Below, in pieces: positions 14,307 through 23,199 of a stretch of DNA of 64,000 nt. Both the position numbers and the translations under genes were made by a program. Origin of the DNA: Marinobacter denitrificans (lineage in GTDB: Bacteria; Pseudomonadota; Gammaproteobacteria; Pseudomonadales; Oleiphilaceae). The stretch covers positions 62,001 through 126,000 of the forward strand of contig NZ_VMHN01000002.1 of the NCBI RefSeq assembly GCF_008795955.1, written 5' to 3'. The notes under the pieces were generated by a model. The model ran no database searches. It was not told where the DNA came from and was given only the letters and a program-made list of their open reading frames with translations. The stretch's first letter is position 1. Each line of letters opens with the position of its first letter.

Positions 14307-17300
14307 ATGTCCGCCGATACCCCACAGCTCGACGACTACAAACTTGAAGACCGCTATCTGCGGAAATCAGGGCGGGTTTTCCTGACCGGAACACAGGCTC
14401 TGGTCCGCGTACCTTTGATGCAGGCAGCTCTGGATCGCAAGCAGGGTCTGAATACGGCGGGCCTGGTCAGTGGTTATCGAGGTTCCCCGCTGGGCGCCTA
14501 TGACCAGGCTCTATGGCAGGCCCAACCCCTGCTTGATAAGAACCGCATTGATTTCGTGCCGGCCATTAATGAGGATCTTGCTGCCACCATCATGCTGGGG
14601 ACCCAGCAGGTAGAAACCGACGACGCTCGACAGGTGGATGGTGTGTTCGGCCTCTGGTACGGCAAAGGCCCGGGGGTAGATCGCGCCGGGGACGCCCTCA
14701 AGCACGGCACCACCTATGGTTCATCCCCCCATGGCGGTGTGCTGGTGGTTGCTGGGGATGACCATGGTTGCGTGTCGTCCTCCATGCCTCACCAGTCTGA
14801 TGTAGCGTTCATGAGCTTTTTCATGCCCACCATCAACCCCGCTAACATTGCCGAGTATCTGGAATTCGGCCTCTGGGGCTACGCTTTGTCCCGCTTTAGC
14901 GGTTGCTGGGTCGGCTTCAAGGCTATCTCCGAGACCGTCGAAAGCGCGGCGTCGGTGGAGCTGCCACCGGAACCGGAGTTTGTTACACCGGATGACTTTA
15001 CGGCACCGGAAAGCGGCCTTCATTACCGGTGGCCGGACCTGCCCGGCCCCCAACTGGAAACCCGCATCGAGCACAAGCTGGCTGCCGTTCAGGCTTTTGC
15101 CAGGGCCAACCCGATTGACCGCTGCCTGTTCAGTAACCCGGCTGCCCGATTCGGCATCGTGACCACCGGCAAGGGCCATCTGGATCTGCTTGAAGCGCTT
15201 GATCTGCTGGGCATTGATGAGAGTAAAGCCCGGGACATGGGGCTGGATATCTACAAAGTCGGTATGGTCTGGCCCCTTGAGCGTCGCGGCATTCTCAATT
15301 TCGTTCACGGCAAGGAAGAGGTGCTGGTGATCGAAGAAAAGCGGGGCATTATCGAAAGCCAGATCAAAGAATATATGTCCGAGCCGGATCGTCCCGGTGA
15401 AGTGCTGATTACCGGCAAACAGGACGAGCTGGGCCGCCCGCTGATTCCCTATGTTGGGGAACTGAGCCCGAAACTGGTTGCTGGCTATCTGGCTGCACGC
15501 CTGGGCCGTTTCTTCTTTGTGGATTACAGCGAGCGCATGGCTGAAATTACCGCCATGACCACGGCCCGGGATCCCGGCGGTGTGAAGCGACTGCCGTACT
15601 TCTGCTCTGGTTGCCCTCACAATACCTCCACCAAGGTGCCCGATGGCAGTAAAGCCCTGGCCGGTATTGGCTGCCATTTCATGGCCTCATGGATGGGGCG
15701 GAACACGGAATCGCTGATCCAGATGGGCGGTGAAGGGGTCAACTGGATCGGTAAAAGCCGGTATACCGGCAATCCACACGTATTCCAGAATCTGGGGGAG
15801 GGCACCTACTTTCACTCAGGTTCCATGGCGATCCGGCAGGCCGTAGCGGCCGGGATCAACATCACCTACAAAATCCTGTTTAACGACGCCGTTGCCATGA
15901 CCGGAGGCCAGCCGGTGGATGGTCAGATCACCGTCCCGATGATTGCCCAGCAAGTGGCGTCTGAGGGTGTTCGCCGTGTGGTTGTGCTCAGTGATGAGCC
16001 GGAAAAGTACGACGGCCATAAAGACCAGTTCCCGAAGGACGTCACCTTTCACGACCGCTCCGAACTGGATGCAGTTCAGCGCGAACTTCGCGACATTCCG
16101 GGTTGCACCGTGCTGATCTACGACCAGACCTGTGCGGCTGAAAAACGCCGGCGGCGCAAGCGCAACCAGTTCCCGGATCCGGCCAAGAGGGCCTTTATCA
16201 ACCATCATGTGTGCGAAGGTTGTGGCGATTGCTCGGTGCAGTCCAACTGCCTCTCGGTTGTGCCTCGCAAAACCGAACTCGGCCGTAAGCGCAAGATCGA
16301 CCAGTCTTCCTGCAACAAGGACTATTCGTGTATCAATGGTTTCTGTCCCAGCTTTGTCACGATTGAAGGCGGGCAACTACGCAAGTCCCGGGGCATGGAT
16401 ACCGGTTCTGTGTTGGCGTCCAAACTGGCCGATGTGCCGGCTCCGGAATGTCCTGAAATGACAGGTTCCTACGATCTCCTCGTTGGCGGCGTCGGCGGCA
16501 CAGGCGTGGTGACTGTGGGTCAGCTGATTACGATGGCTGCGCACCTGGAATCCCGGGGTGCTTCGGTGCTGGATTTTATGGGCTTCGCCCAGAAAGGTGG
16601 AACGGTATTGAGCTACGTGCGCATGGCACCATCCCCCGACAAACTGCATCAGGTGCGGGTCAGTAATGGCCAGGCAGACGCGGTTATCGCCTGTGACCTG
16701 GTCGTGGCTTCATCTCAGAAAGCCCTTGGTGTAATCAGACCGAATCACACCCGGATTGTTGCCAACGAAGCGGAACTGCCCACTGCCGACTATGTGCTCT
16801 ATCGCGACGCCGACATGAAGGCAGACAAGCGCCTGGACCTGCTCCGGGATGCGGTGGGTCCGGACCATTTCGATCAGCTCGACGCCAACGGCATCGCCGA
16901 CAGGCTGATGGGAGATACCGTTTTTTCCAACGTAATGATGCTGGGCTTTGCCTGGCAGAAAGGACTGCTACCGCTGTCGGAAGCCGCGCTTATAAAAGCC
17001 ATCGAATTGAATGGTGTGGCGGTCGACCGCAACAAGGAAGCCTTTGGTTGGGGCCGGGTAGCAGCTGTTGATCTGCAGGCGATAACGGACCTGCTGGACA
17101 CTGGTACCGCGAAGGTGGGGCTCATCAGCCAGGAACCGACCCTGGAGGAATTGATCGAGACCCGTCACGGGCACCTGGTCAACTATCAGAACCAGCGCTG
17201 GGCCGATCAGTATAGGAAAAGTGTTGCCGAAGTTCGGACGGCGGAGGAAACACTGGGGCAGACCAACCTGCTCCTGACTCGAGCCGTGGCTCAGCAGCTT

Positions 17301-17825
17301 TATCGCTTCATGGCCTACAAGGACGAGTACGAAGTGGCCCGCCTGTTTGCGGAAACCGACTTCATGAAAGAAGTGAGGAACACCTTCGAAGGGGACTTCA
17401 AGGTCCACTTTCACCTGGCCCCGCCGCTGCTGAATGGCGAAACCGATGCGCAGGGGCGTCCGAAAAAGCGGCGCTTCGGCCCGTGGATGTTCCGGGCCTT
17501 CCGGATGCTGGCAAAACTCCGCGGCTTGCGCGGAACCCCGGTGGACCCGTTCCGTTACTCTGCCGATCGTAAGCTGGATCGAGCCATGTTGCGGGACTAC
17601 CAGAGCCTGGTGTCCCGTATTTGCGGGGAACTGAATGCCAGCAACTATGAAACCTTCCTGCAATTGGCGGAACTGCCAGCGGACGTAAGGGGCTTTGGAC
17701 CGGTACGCGAGCAGGCTGCTGAAAACATCGAGGAAAAACGGTGTCAGTTGATCAGAGCGCTGGAGACGGGGCATCCGACTCTTATCCGTACTCAAGCGGC
17801 AGAAGAGGGAGTGAATCATGTTTGA
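14307..17825 (+). CDS. Indolepyruvate ferredoxin oxidoreductase, fused alpha-gamma type
   Basis: An 1172-residue fused 2-oxoacid oxidoreductase that decarboxylates arylpyruvates to acyl-CoA with ferredoxin as acceptor. The pyrimidine-binding half comes first (GLVSGYRGSPLGAYDQAL). The thiamine diphosphate domain carries SGCPHNTSTKVP and GIGCHFMASWMGR. A cysteine-rich iron-sulfur segment begins near residue 632 (HHVCEGCGDCSVQSNC, then SSCNKDYSCINGFCPSF). The gamma domain begins near 724 (VGGVGGTGVVTVGQ). A strong AAGGAGG precedes the ATG. The next gene is an aminotransferase that overlaps by 8 bp, so arylpyruvate production and oxidation are translationally coupled. Confidence 0.93.
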   Translation: MSADTPQLDDYKLEDRYLRKSGRVFLTGTQALVRVPLMQAALDRKQGLNTAGLVSGYRGSPLGAYDQALWQAQPLLDKNRIDFVPAINEDLAATIMLGTQQVETDDARQVDGVFGLWYGKGPGVDRAGDALKHGTTYGSSPHGGVLVVAGDDHGCVSSSMPHQSDVAFMSFFMPTINPANIAEYLEFGLWGYALSRFSGCWVGFKAISETVESAASVELPPEPEFVTPDDFTAPESGLHYRWPDLPGPQLETRIEHKLAAVQAFARANPIDRCLFSNPAARFGIVTTGKGHLDLLEALDLLGIDESKARDMGLDIYKVGMVWPLERRGILNFVHGKEEVLVIEEKRGIIESQIKEYMSEPDRPGEVLITGKQDELGRPLIPYVGELSPKLVAGYLAARLGRFFFVDYSERMAEITAMTTARDPGGVKRLPYFCSGCPHNTSTKVPDGSKALAGIGCHFMASWMGRNTESLIQMGGEGVNWIGKSRYTGNPHVFQNLGEGTYFHSGSMAIRQAVAAGINITYKILFNDAVAMTGGQPVDGQITVPMIAQQVASEGVRRVVVLSDEPEKYDGHKDQFPKDVTFHDRSELDAVQRELRDIPGCTVLIYDQTCAAEKRRRRKRNQFPDPAKRAFINHHVCEGCGDCSVQSNCLSVVPRKTELGRKRKIDQSSCNKDYSCINGFCPSFVTIEGGQLRKSRGMDTGSVLASKLADVPAPECPEMTGSYDLLVGGVGGTGVVTVGQLITMAAHLESRGASVLDFMGFAQKGGTVLSYVRMAPSPDKLHQVRVSNGQADAVIACDLVVASSQKALGVIRPNHTRIVANEAELPTADYVLYRDADMKADKRLDLLRDAVGPDHFDQLDANGIADRLMGDTVFSNVMMLGFAWQKGLLPLSEAALIKAIELNGVAVDRNKEAFGWGRVAAVDLQAITDLLDTGTAKVGLISQEPTLEELIETRHGHLVNYQNQRWADQYRKSVAEVRTAEETLGQTNLLLTRAVAQQLYRFMAYKDEYEVARLFAETDFMKEVRNTFEGDFKVHFHLAPPLLNGETDAQGRPKKRRFGPWMFRAFRMLAKLRGLRGTPVDPFRYSADRKLDRAMLRDYQSLVSRICGELNASNYETFLQLAELPADVRGFGPVREQAAENIEEKRCQLIRALETGHPTLIRTQAAEEGVNHV

Positions 17826-19005
17826 AGCCCTGAGACCTCTGCCGCCAGACCCGATCCTGCAACTGATGCAAACATTCCGGGACGACCCCCGGCCCGACAA
17901 GGTCGATCTGGGTATTGGCGTTTACAAGGATGACGCCGGTAATACCCCCATTATGGCTGCTGTGCATGACGCCGAGAGGCGCCTGCTTGCTGGCGAAACG
18001 ACTAAAAGCTACGTGGGGCCGGCCGGTTCCGCCGGCTTCAACAGCGCGATGGCGGAGCTTATCCTGGGAAGCAACAGCCCGCTGCTCCGGTACCGCCGGG
18101 CCTCCGTTATCCAGACTCCTGGTGGGTGCGGCGCGCTGCGTATGGCGGCCGAGTTCCTGCGCCTGTGCAAGCCGGATATAAAGGTCTGGGTGAGTACGCC
18201 CACCTGGGCCAATCACCTCCCTCTACTGGGTGGCGCCGGCCTGACTATTCGCGAATATCCGTACCTCAATCCGAAGACGCTGCAGGTAGACTTCGGCGCC
18301 ATGCTGGAGGCTCTCGAGCAGGCAGATCCTGGGGATGTGGTGTTATTGCACGGGTGCTGCCACAACCCCTCGGGTGCCGACCTGAGTCTCGCGCAATGGC
18401 AGGATGTCACCGGCCTGATCCAGCGCAAGGGCCTGTTGCCCTTCGTGGATATGGCCTACCAGGGCCTTGGCGAAGGGCTGGATGCCGATGCGGCAGGCCT
18501 GCGCCACCTGGCTGGAGAAGTGCCGGAAATGCTCATCGCCGCCTCGTGCTCCAAGAACTTTGGTCTGTACCGGGAGCGCACCGGGGCCCTGGCCCTGATT
18601 TCGGCAACGGCAACCGTAAACGCGGCCGCAACCAGCCAACTGCTGAGCGTTATCCGGTCCCATTACTCCATGCCGCCGGCCCACGGCGCCGCGATCGTGG
18701 AGACCATACTGGGCGATGACGGATTGCGGTCCGCGTGGCAGAAGGAGCTGAACGGGATGTGCGAGCGCATCCTGCACCTGCGTCACGCTTTTGCGGACGC
18801 CCTGGCGTCGGTTGGCGATTTCAGTTTTATCGCCCGTCAGCGGGGCATGTTCTCGTTCCTGGGCGTCAGCCCGGAGCAGGTGGGCCAGCTACGCAAGGAG
18901 CATGGAATCTATATGCTCGATAGCAGTCGCCTCAATGTGGCGGGGCTCAACGACCAGGTTCTGCCACAAGTGGCGGCCTCGATACGCGAGGTCCTTATTC
19001 AGTAA
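17818..19005 (+). CDS. Aromatic amino acid aminotransferase, class I
   Basis: A 395-residue fold-type I PLP aminotransferase of the TyrB/AspC group. The start MFEALRPLPPDPILQLMQTF and the motif VDLGIGVYKDDAGNTPI are typical. HGCCHNPSGADLS holds the conserved Asn, and the PLP lysine is K246 in SCSKNFGLYRERTGAL. Its ATG overlaps the end of the indolepyruvate oxidoreductase gene by 8 bp. It probably converts Trp, Phe or Tyr to the matching arylpyruvate for that enzyme. Substrate preference is inferred from context, as AspC and TyrB proteins look alike. Confidence 0.9.
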   Translation: MFEALRPLPPDPILQLMQTFRDDPRPDKVDLGIGVYKDDAGNTPIMAAVHDAERRLLAGETTKSYVGPAGSAGFNSAMAELILGSNSPLLRYRRASVIQTPGGCGALRMAAEFLRLCKPDIKVWVSTPTWANHLPLLGGAGLTIREYPYLNPKTLQVDFGAMLEALEQADPGDVVLLHGCCHNPSGADLSLAQWQDVTGLIQRKGLLPFVDMAYQGLGEGLDADAAGLRHLAGEVPEMLIAASCSKNFGLYRERTGALALISATATVNAAATSQLLSVIRSHYSMPPAHGAAIVETILGDDGLRSAWQKELNGMCERILHLRHAFADALASVGDFSFIARQRGMFSFLGVSPEQVGQLRKEHGIYMLDSSRLNVAGLNDQVLPQVAASIREVLIQ

Positions 19006-19070
19006 ACAGCAGCCCCGAAGTAACAGCCCCGGAACATCAATCCGACAAAAACAATTAACCGGAGATAAGA

Positions 19071-20453
19071 ATGAGTGAGAGTACCCAACCACACCAGCAG
19101 GCCAACAACCTCTGGTCATCAAGGCTGGCCTTTATCCTGGCCGCCGCAGGTTCGGCGGTCGGCCTCGGTAACATCTGGAAGTTTCCCTATATCACGGGCG
19201 AAAACGGCGGTGGCGCTTTCGTCCTGGTTTACCTGGCCTGTATTTTCCTGATTGGCGTACCTGTTCTGATCGCCGAAACCATGATTGGCCGCCGGGGCGG
19301 CCAGAGCCCTGTGGCCACGATGCGAACCCTGACCACGAGTGAGGGTACCGCCAGAGGATGGAGAGTCATCGGCTGGAACGGCGTAATCGCGTCGTTTCTG
19401 GTTTTGTCATTTTATGCCGTGATCGGGGGCTGGGCCCTTGTGTACATTGGAAAAGCGGCTGCCGGAATGTTTGCGGGTGCAGACGCAGAGGCTATTGGCG
19501 GTCAGTTCGGGGGCCTGCTTGCGAACCCCTGGGAGTTGTTGCTCTGGCATTCCGTTTTCATGGGGATTGTCGTTTTCATCGTTGGCCGCGGTATCCGTTC
19601 CGGCCTGGAAAAAGCGGTGAACATGCTGATGCCGCTGTTGTTTGTCCTGTTGATTGCCATGGTTATCTACGCCATGAACAGTGGCAGCTTCGGCCGGGCT
19701 GTGTCTTTCATGTTCTCACCGGATTTCAGCAAGCTGACTACCGCAGGCGTCCTGACGGCTCTGGGGCACGCAGCATTTACTCTCAGTATCGGCATCGGTG
19801 TGCTCATGGCCTATGGGTCGTACCTGCCAAAGAGTGTCAACATTGCCAGAACCGCAATGACCATCGCCGTTCTTGATACCAGTGTCGCACTGCTCGCCGG
19901 GCTCGCCATCTTTCCGCTGGTGTTTGCCAATGGTCTCGAGCCCGGCGCAGGGCCAGGCCTGATTTTCGTGACCCTGCCGCTGGCGTTCGGTCAGATGAGC
20001 GGCGGGGCGCTGTTCGGAACCATTTTCTTTGCGCTGCTGCTGGTGGCTGCCATTACCTCCGCGATTTCCATGCTGGAACCCGTCGTTGAGTGGCTGGAAG
20101 AGCGTAAAGGTGTGAACAGGGCGAAAAGCGCTCTGGGTGGAGGATTGGCAATCTGGTTGATTGGCATCGGCACAGTGCTGTCCTTCAACGTCTGGGAAGA
20201 CCTGCATCCACTGGGCTTTATTGCGATCTTTGAAGGCAAGACCGTGTTCGATCTGCTTGATTTTCTGGTATCGAACCTGATGATGCCTTTGGGCGGGCTG
20301 GCTATTGCCCTGTTTGCGGGCTGGGCGATGAAGCGGGAAGGTCTGCCATCGGATATTGGTCTGGAGGGCAGGGCGTTCAGAGCCTTTATGTTTACGCTTC
20401 GGTACGTGACGCCGGCGGGTATAGCCGTGGTGTTCCTGTACAATCTGGTTTAA
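19071..20453 (+). CDS. Sodium-dependent amino acid transporter, NSS/SNF family
   Basis: A 460-residue neurotransmitter:sodium symporter family protein with eleven or so membrane helices. The signature of helix 1 is seen at the start (AAAGSAVGLGNIWKFPYITG, then NGGGAFVLVYL), where Na+ and substrate bind. Helix 6 contains FMFSPDFSKLTTAGVLTAL. The size matches bacterial Tyt1 and MhsT. It follows the aminotransferase by 65 bp with CCGGAG ahead of the ATG, so it is likely the uptake system for the aromatic amino acid broken down by this operon. The exact substrate is inferred. Confidence 0.9.
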   Translation: MSESTQPHQQANNLWSSRLAFILAAAGSAVGLGNIWKFPYITGENGGGAFVLVYLACIFLIGVPVLIAETMIGRRGGQSPVATMRTLTTSEGTARGWRVIGWNGVIASFLVLSFYAVIGGWALVYIGKAAAGMFAGADAEAIGGQFGGLLANPWELLLWHSVFMGIVVFIVGRGIRSGLEKAVNMLMPLLFVLLIAMVIYAMNSGSFGRAVSFMFSPDFSKLTTAGVLTALGHAAFTLSIGIGVLMAYGSYLPKSVNIARTAMTIAVLDTSVALLAGLAIFPLVFANGLEPGAGPGLIFVTLPLAFGQMSGGALFGTIFFALLLVAAITSAISMLEPVVEWLEERKGVNRAKSALGGGLAIWLIGIGTVLSFNVWEDLHPLGFIAIFEGKTVFDLLDFLVSNLMMPLGGLAIALFAGWAMKREGLPSDIGLEGRAFRAFMFTLRYVTPAGIAVVFLYNLV

Positions 20454-20499
20454 GTATCATCCTGCCTCCATGGACGGGGGCAGGACCTGCAGAAGAAAC

Positions 20500-21351
20500 T
20501 CAGCGCGAAGCGATAGCGCCTTTACCAACCCCTTCGTAAGCCTTGACCCGGATAACATCCTCCGGAAACTCGGATTTAAGCTGCTCGGCAATGTGCGCCG
20601 CAATGAGTTCCACTGTGGTGTCCGAGTCCAGCATGTAAACCCGGCTCTCGGGGAGTGTGAGGGCAAACTCTCCCTGATTCGCCTCGTACTCGAAGGCCAC
20701 ATACGCTGTGCCGTCCTCGGCCACCCAGCGTTGCGTCACGTCCTCCTCGGACCCGACATAGATATCCTGCCACAGCTTTGCCCAGCGATTCTCAAGCTCC
20801 CGGTTCCGATAGCCGTTACAGTCAATACGGATGGGAGAGCGATGGCCATGGGCAATGCGCTGGCAGTTACCCAAGTGTTTCTTCAGGCCGTGAACATAAT
20901 GGTAGTAGGCACCTTCAATGATGTCTTCACGCAGCGTGATCTCAACGTCGGTCACATTGGCCGGAAGTACCGCCCGCAGCTCACTCTCCAGCAGGGCAGC
21001 AACGGCCGAAGGCACTACGCGATCAGATGACAGCCAGACCACGGCCTCGTCCGGGGCCCGGTGAATAATATGAGTGCCATCTTTCAGGTGCCAGACAAAG
21101 CCGTGCGGGTCATCTTCGTTCCATTCGAGCCCGCCATAGCCCCGGGGAATCACCAGACGGTGATCAACACGCTCATCAATCACCCGTTTGATGGTGCGTT
21201 TGACGTTGCTGAAATCAAATACCATACCCTGGTCATCCAGCTCGCCACCCAGAACCACATCTACGATCCAACTTTCTCCCACCAGCCCGCGTGCAGCGTC
21301 CAGGTAGGCGAAGTCGATAACCGTCAGATTGTCTACGAAAAGGTGGTTCAT
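20500..21351 (-). CDS. Tandem T-fold protein, 6-carboxytetrahydropterin synthase-like
   Basis: A 283-residue protein related to QueD/6-pyruvoyl-tetrahydropterin synthase but about twice its size. The first half has the QueD C-terminal motifs (GMVFDFSNVKRTIKRVIDER then VDHRLVIP). The second half has the catalytic cysteine and zinc histidines (CQRIAHGHRSPI) and a tail MLDSDTTVELIAAHIAEQL resembling the QueD end. So the two parts of the active site are split over two T-fold units. The start MNHLFVDNLTVIDFAYLD at 21351 is chosen by family likeness; no strong ribosome site is seen. A role in pterin or deazapurine chemistry is probable but not proven. Confidence 0.75.
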   Translation of the reverse strand: MNHLFVDNLTVIDFAYLDAARGLVGESWIVDVVLGGELDDQGMVFDFSNVKRTIKRVIDERVDHRLVIPRGYGGLEWNEDDPHGFVWHLKDGTHIIHRAPDEAVVWLSSDRVVPSAVAALLESELRAVLPANVTDVEITLREDIIEGAYYHYVHGLKKHLGNCQRIAHGHRSPIRIDCNGYRNRELENRWAKLWQDIYVGSEEDVTQRWVAEDGTAYVAFEYEANQGEFALTLPESRVYMLDSDTTVELIAAHIAEQLKSEFPEDVIRVKAYEGVGKGAIASR

Positions 21352-21461
21352 CGGAGGAGCCTGGAAAGATGAGGTTGATTGATGAGCGGATTCTAGCAAA
21401 AATCCGCCAGCGCTAGCAGCTTTGCGTAAGGTGCGTGGCGAAAACAACGGAGCAGGTGATA

Positions 21462-22073
21462 ATGGAAGAGACCAGAGCAGATCGCCACGAGGCTTTCCCC
21501 GTACTGGTGCTGGCGGCCGGCGCTTCCCGGCGGATGGGCCGTGCAAAGGCCCTGTTGCCGCTGAATTCGGGTACTCTACTGGATCACGCCATTGGCCAGG
21601 CCAGGCAGCTTGGAGGTCCGGTTACTGTCGTAGCAGGCGGGTGGTATCCGCTGGTTCGTTATCGTTGTCGCCTTCAGCCATCCGCATGGGTCTATGCCCG
21701 GGACTGGCGCGAGGGGCTGTCAGCCTCGCTGAAGGCAGGGCTGGGGCGTATCGCGCCTCAGGCCAAAGGGGTGTTTGTGGTGTTGCTGGATCAGCCCCTG
21801 ATTGAATCGGAAGCGCTGATGGCCCTGGCGCAGGCGGCCAGACATAATCCCTCTCACCCCTTTGCTGCAGACATGGGTGGCAAACCGGGGGCGCCAGCCT
21901 ACCTCCCCCGGCGCTTGTGGTCACAGGTAATGACGCTGGAGGGAGACAGAGGCGCAGCCGGCATCCTTGCGAGAAACGGCGCTACCAGGATTGCTATGGA
22001 CGGCGCCGGTTCGGATGTGGATACCCCCGGAGACTGGCGCCGTATCAGCCGTCAGTTAAGCGAACAGCCCTGA
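21462..22073 (+). CDS. MocA-like nucleotidyltransferase
   Basis: A 203-residue NTP-transferase of the molybdenum cofactor cytidylyl/guanylyltransferase type. The nucleotide loop is [20 protein letters not shown] near the N-terminus, followed by [14 protein letters not shown] with the metal aspartate. The C-terminal part has [17 protein letters not shown] and DVDTPGDW, both typical of MocA. The start ATG at 21462 follows GGAG; GTG at 21435 is the other option. No molybdenum hydroxylase gene is nearby, so the recipient enzyme must be elsewhere or the substrate differs. It overlaps the convergent response regulator gene by 18 bp. Confidence 0.8.
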   Translation: MEETRADRHEAFPVLVLAAGASRRMGRAKALLPLNSGTLLDHAIGQARQLGGPVTVVAGGWYPLVRYRCRLQPSAWVYARDWREGLSASLKAGLGRIAPQAKGVFVVLLDQPLIESEALMALAQAARHNPSHPFAADMGGKPGAPAYLPRRLWSQVMTLEGDRGAAGILARNGATRIAMDGAGSDVDTPGDWRRISRQLSEQP

Positions 22074-23150
22074 TAGCCAGGCGATGCCCACTGCAAAAAT
22101 GCCCAGACTGGCAGCCAGACCCATGGTATAGATGCGCGACGTTGCCGAACGCTGCTGGGATACGAACAGATCGATAGTGCGCTGGGCGATATCCTCAGCG
22201 GTCTCGCGGGAGATCTCGTGGGCCTGCTGTATGGCTTCGGATTGCAGCGTTTGCCAGAACTCGGTATCGATCGTCTGCACGCTTGTGATGTGGTCTTTCA
22301 GCTCTGCCATGTGATCGCTGGTAAAGCCAGTGTTATGAGACAGGTCCTTGCGCAGTTCAGCCAGCTCACGGGCAAGGTTCAGGTTCACCTCCGCGGCCAC
22401 GTCATCACGAAGGTTGCGCGTGCGACGCTCTATCATTTCACTGACAGCGGTCAGGCGTTCCTCAACAGCGGCTTCCTGTTTTTTGCCAGACTCTTCCAGC
22501 GCCCGCTTGAGGTGATCAAACTGTTCATCGAACAGCGAGCTCAACAACTCGTGCAGGCGGTTATTGATATGGGTTTTCACCGCGGAGCGGGCGATCTGCT
22601 CGATCAGGTCGCTGGTCAGCGGAACCACCTGGGGACCATGGCCATTGGCCTGTGGCTCATCGTCTGTTTGCGGCGCCATTTCCAGGGAGGCATCAGCGGG
22701 GATGTCCAGTGGGTCATCCTCCTTAACGTCGGCAGTGGCGTCGAGTTCCGGCGGTTCGGGCAGAGTGCCTTCGGTCACATCGCTGTCAAGCTGTTCGAGA
22801 ACCAGGCTGAGGCCCTCGGTGTGAGGTGGCTTGGTGAGAATGTTGTAGACACCGAAATTGCGAGCTTCCTCCATGAACGACTGGGACTTCTTCGAGGTGC
22901 ACATGATGATGGGGATGGCGGCAGTTTCAGGGTTCCCCTTTATGGCTTTGGTGGCTTCAACGCCATTCATGCCGGGCATCAGATGATCCATGAAGATCAC
23001 GTCCGGGCGTTTGTTGGAGTTAAGGAAGTCCAGCGCCTCCTCTGCCGAGCCGGCCATGTTCACTTCCATGTCCCGGCCTTCCAGCAGTTTGCTCAGGGCA
23101 AATCGAGCCACTTTCGAGTCATCTACCAGGAGTGCATTCTTGATCGCCAT
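22056..23150 (-). CDS. Response regulator with C-terminal membrane anchor
   Basis: A 364-residue protein. Residues 1-120 are a complete receiver domain: acidic pair D10-D11 ([11 protein letters not shown]), phospho-acceptor D55 ([13 protein letters not shown]), switch residue in MCTSKKS and lysine in LTKPP. An acidic linker follows (about 123-185), then long charged helices (about 190-335) likely to form a coiled coil. A single membrane segment ends the protein ([20 protein letters not shown]). There is no DNA-binding or enzymatic output domain. It lies 49 bp downstream of the PEGA-MORN gene. A phospho-controlled tail-anchored scaffold is the best reading; the kinase is unknown. Confidence 0.8.
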   Translation of the reverse strand: MAIKNALLVDDSKVARFALSKLLEGRDMEVNMAGSAEEALDFLNSNKRPDVIFMDHLMPGMNGVEATKAIKGNPETAAIPIIMCTSKKSQSFMEEARNFGVYNILTKPPHTEGLSLVLEQLDSDVTEGTLPEPPELDATADVKEDDPLDIPADASLEMAPQTDDEPQANGHGPQVVPLTSDLIEQIARSAVKTHINNRLHELLSSLFDEQFDHLKRALEESGKKQEAAVEERLTAVSEMIERRTRNLRDDVAAEVNLNLARELAELRKDLSHNTGFTSDHMAELKDHITSVQTIDTEFWQTLQSEAIQQAHEISRETAEDIAQRTIDLFVSQQRSATSRIYTMGLAASLGIFAVGIAWLSGLFA

Positions 23151-23199
23151 GTCACAACCTCAACCTTTACTGCATGTGTGTTCATTACCGGGCTGATGC

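Noticed and set aside
20461..20484. CCTGCC/GGCAGG hairpin between the NSS transporter and the T-fold gene, considered as a terminator
   Set aside because: The stem is short and there is no T-run on either strand.
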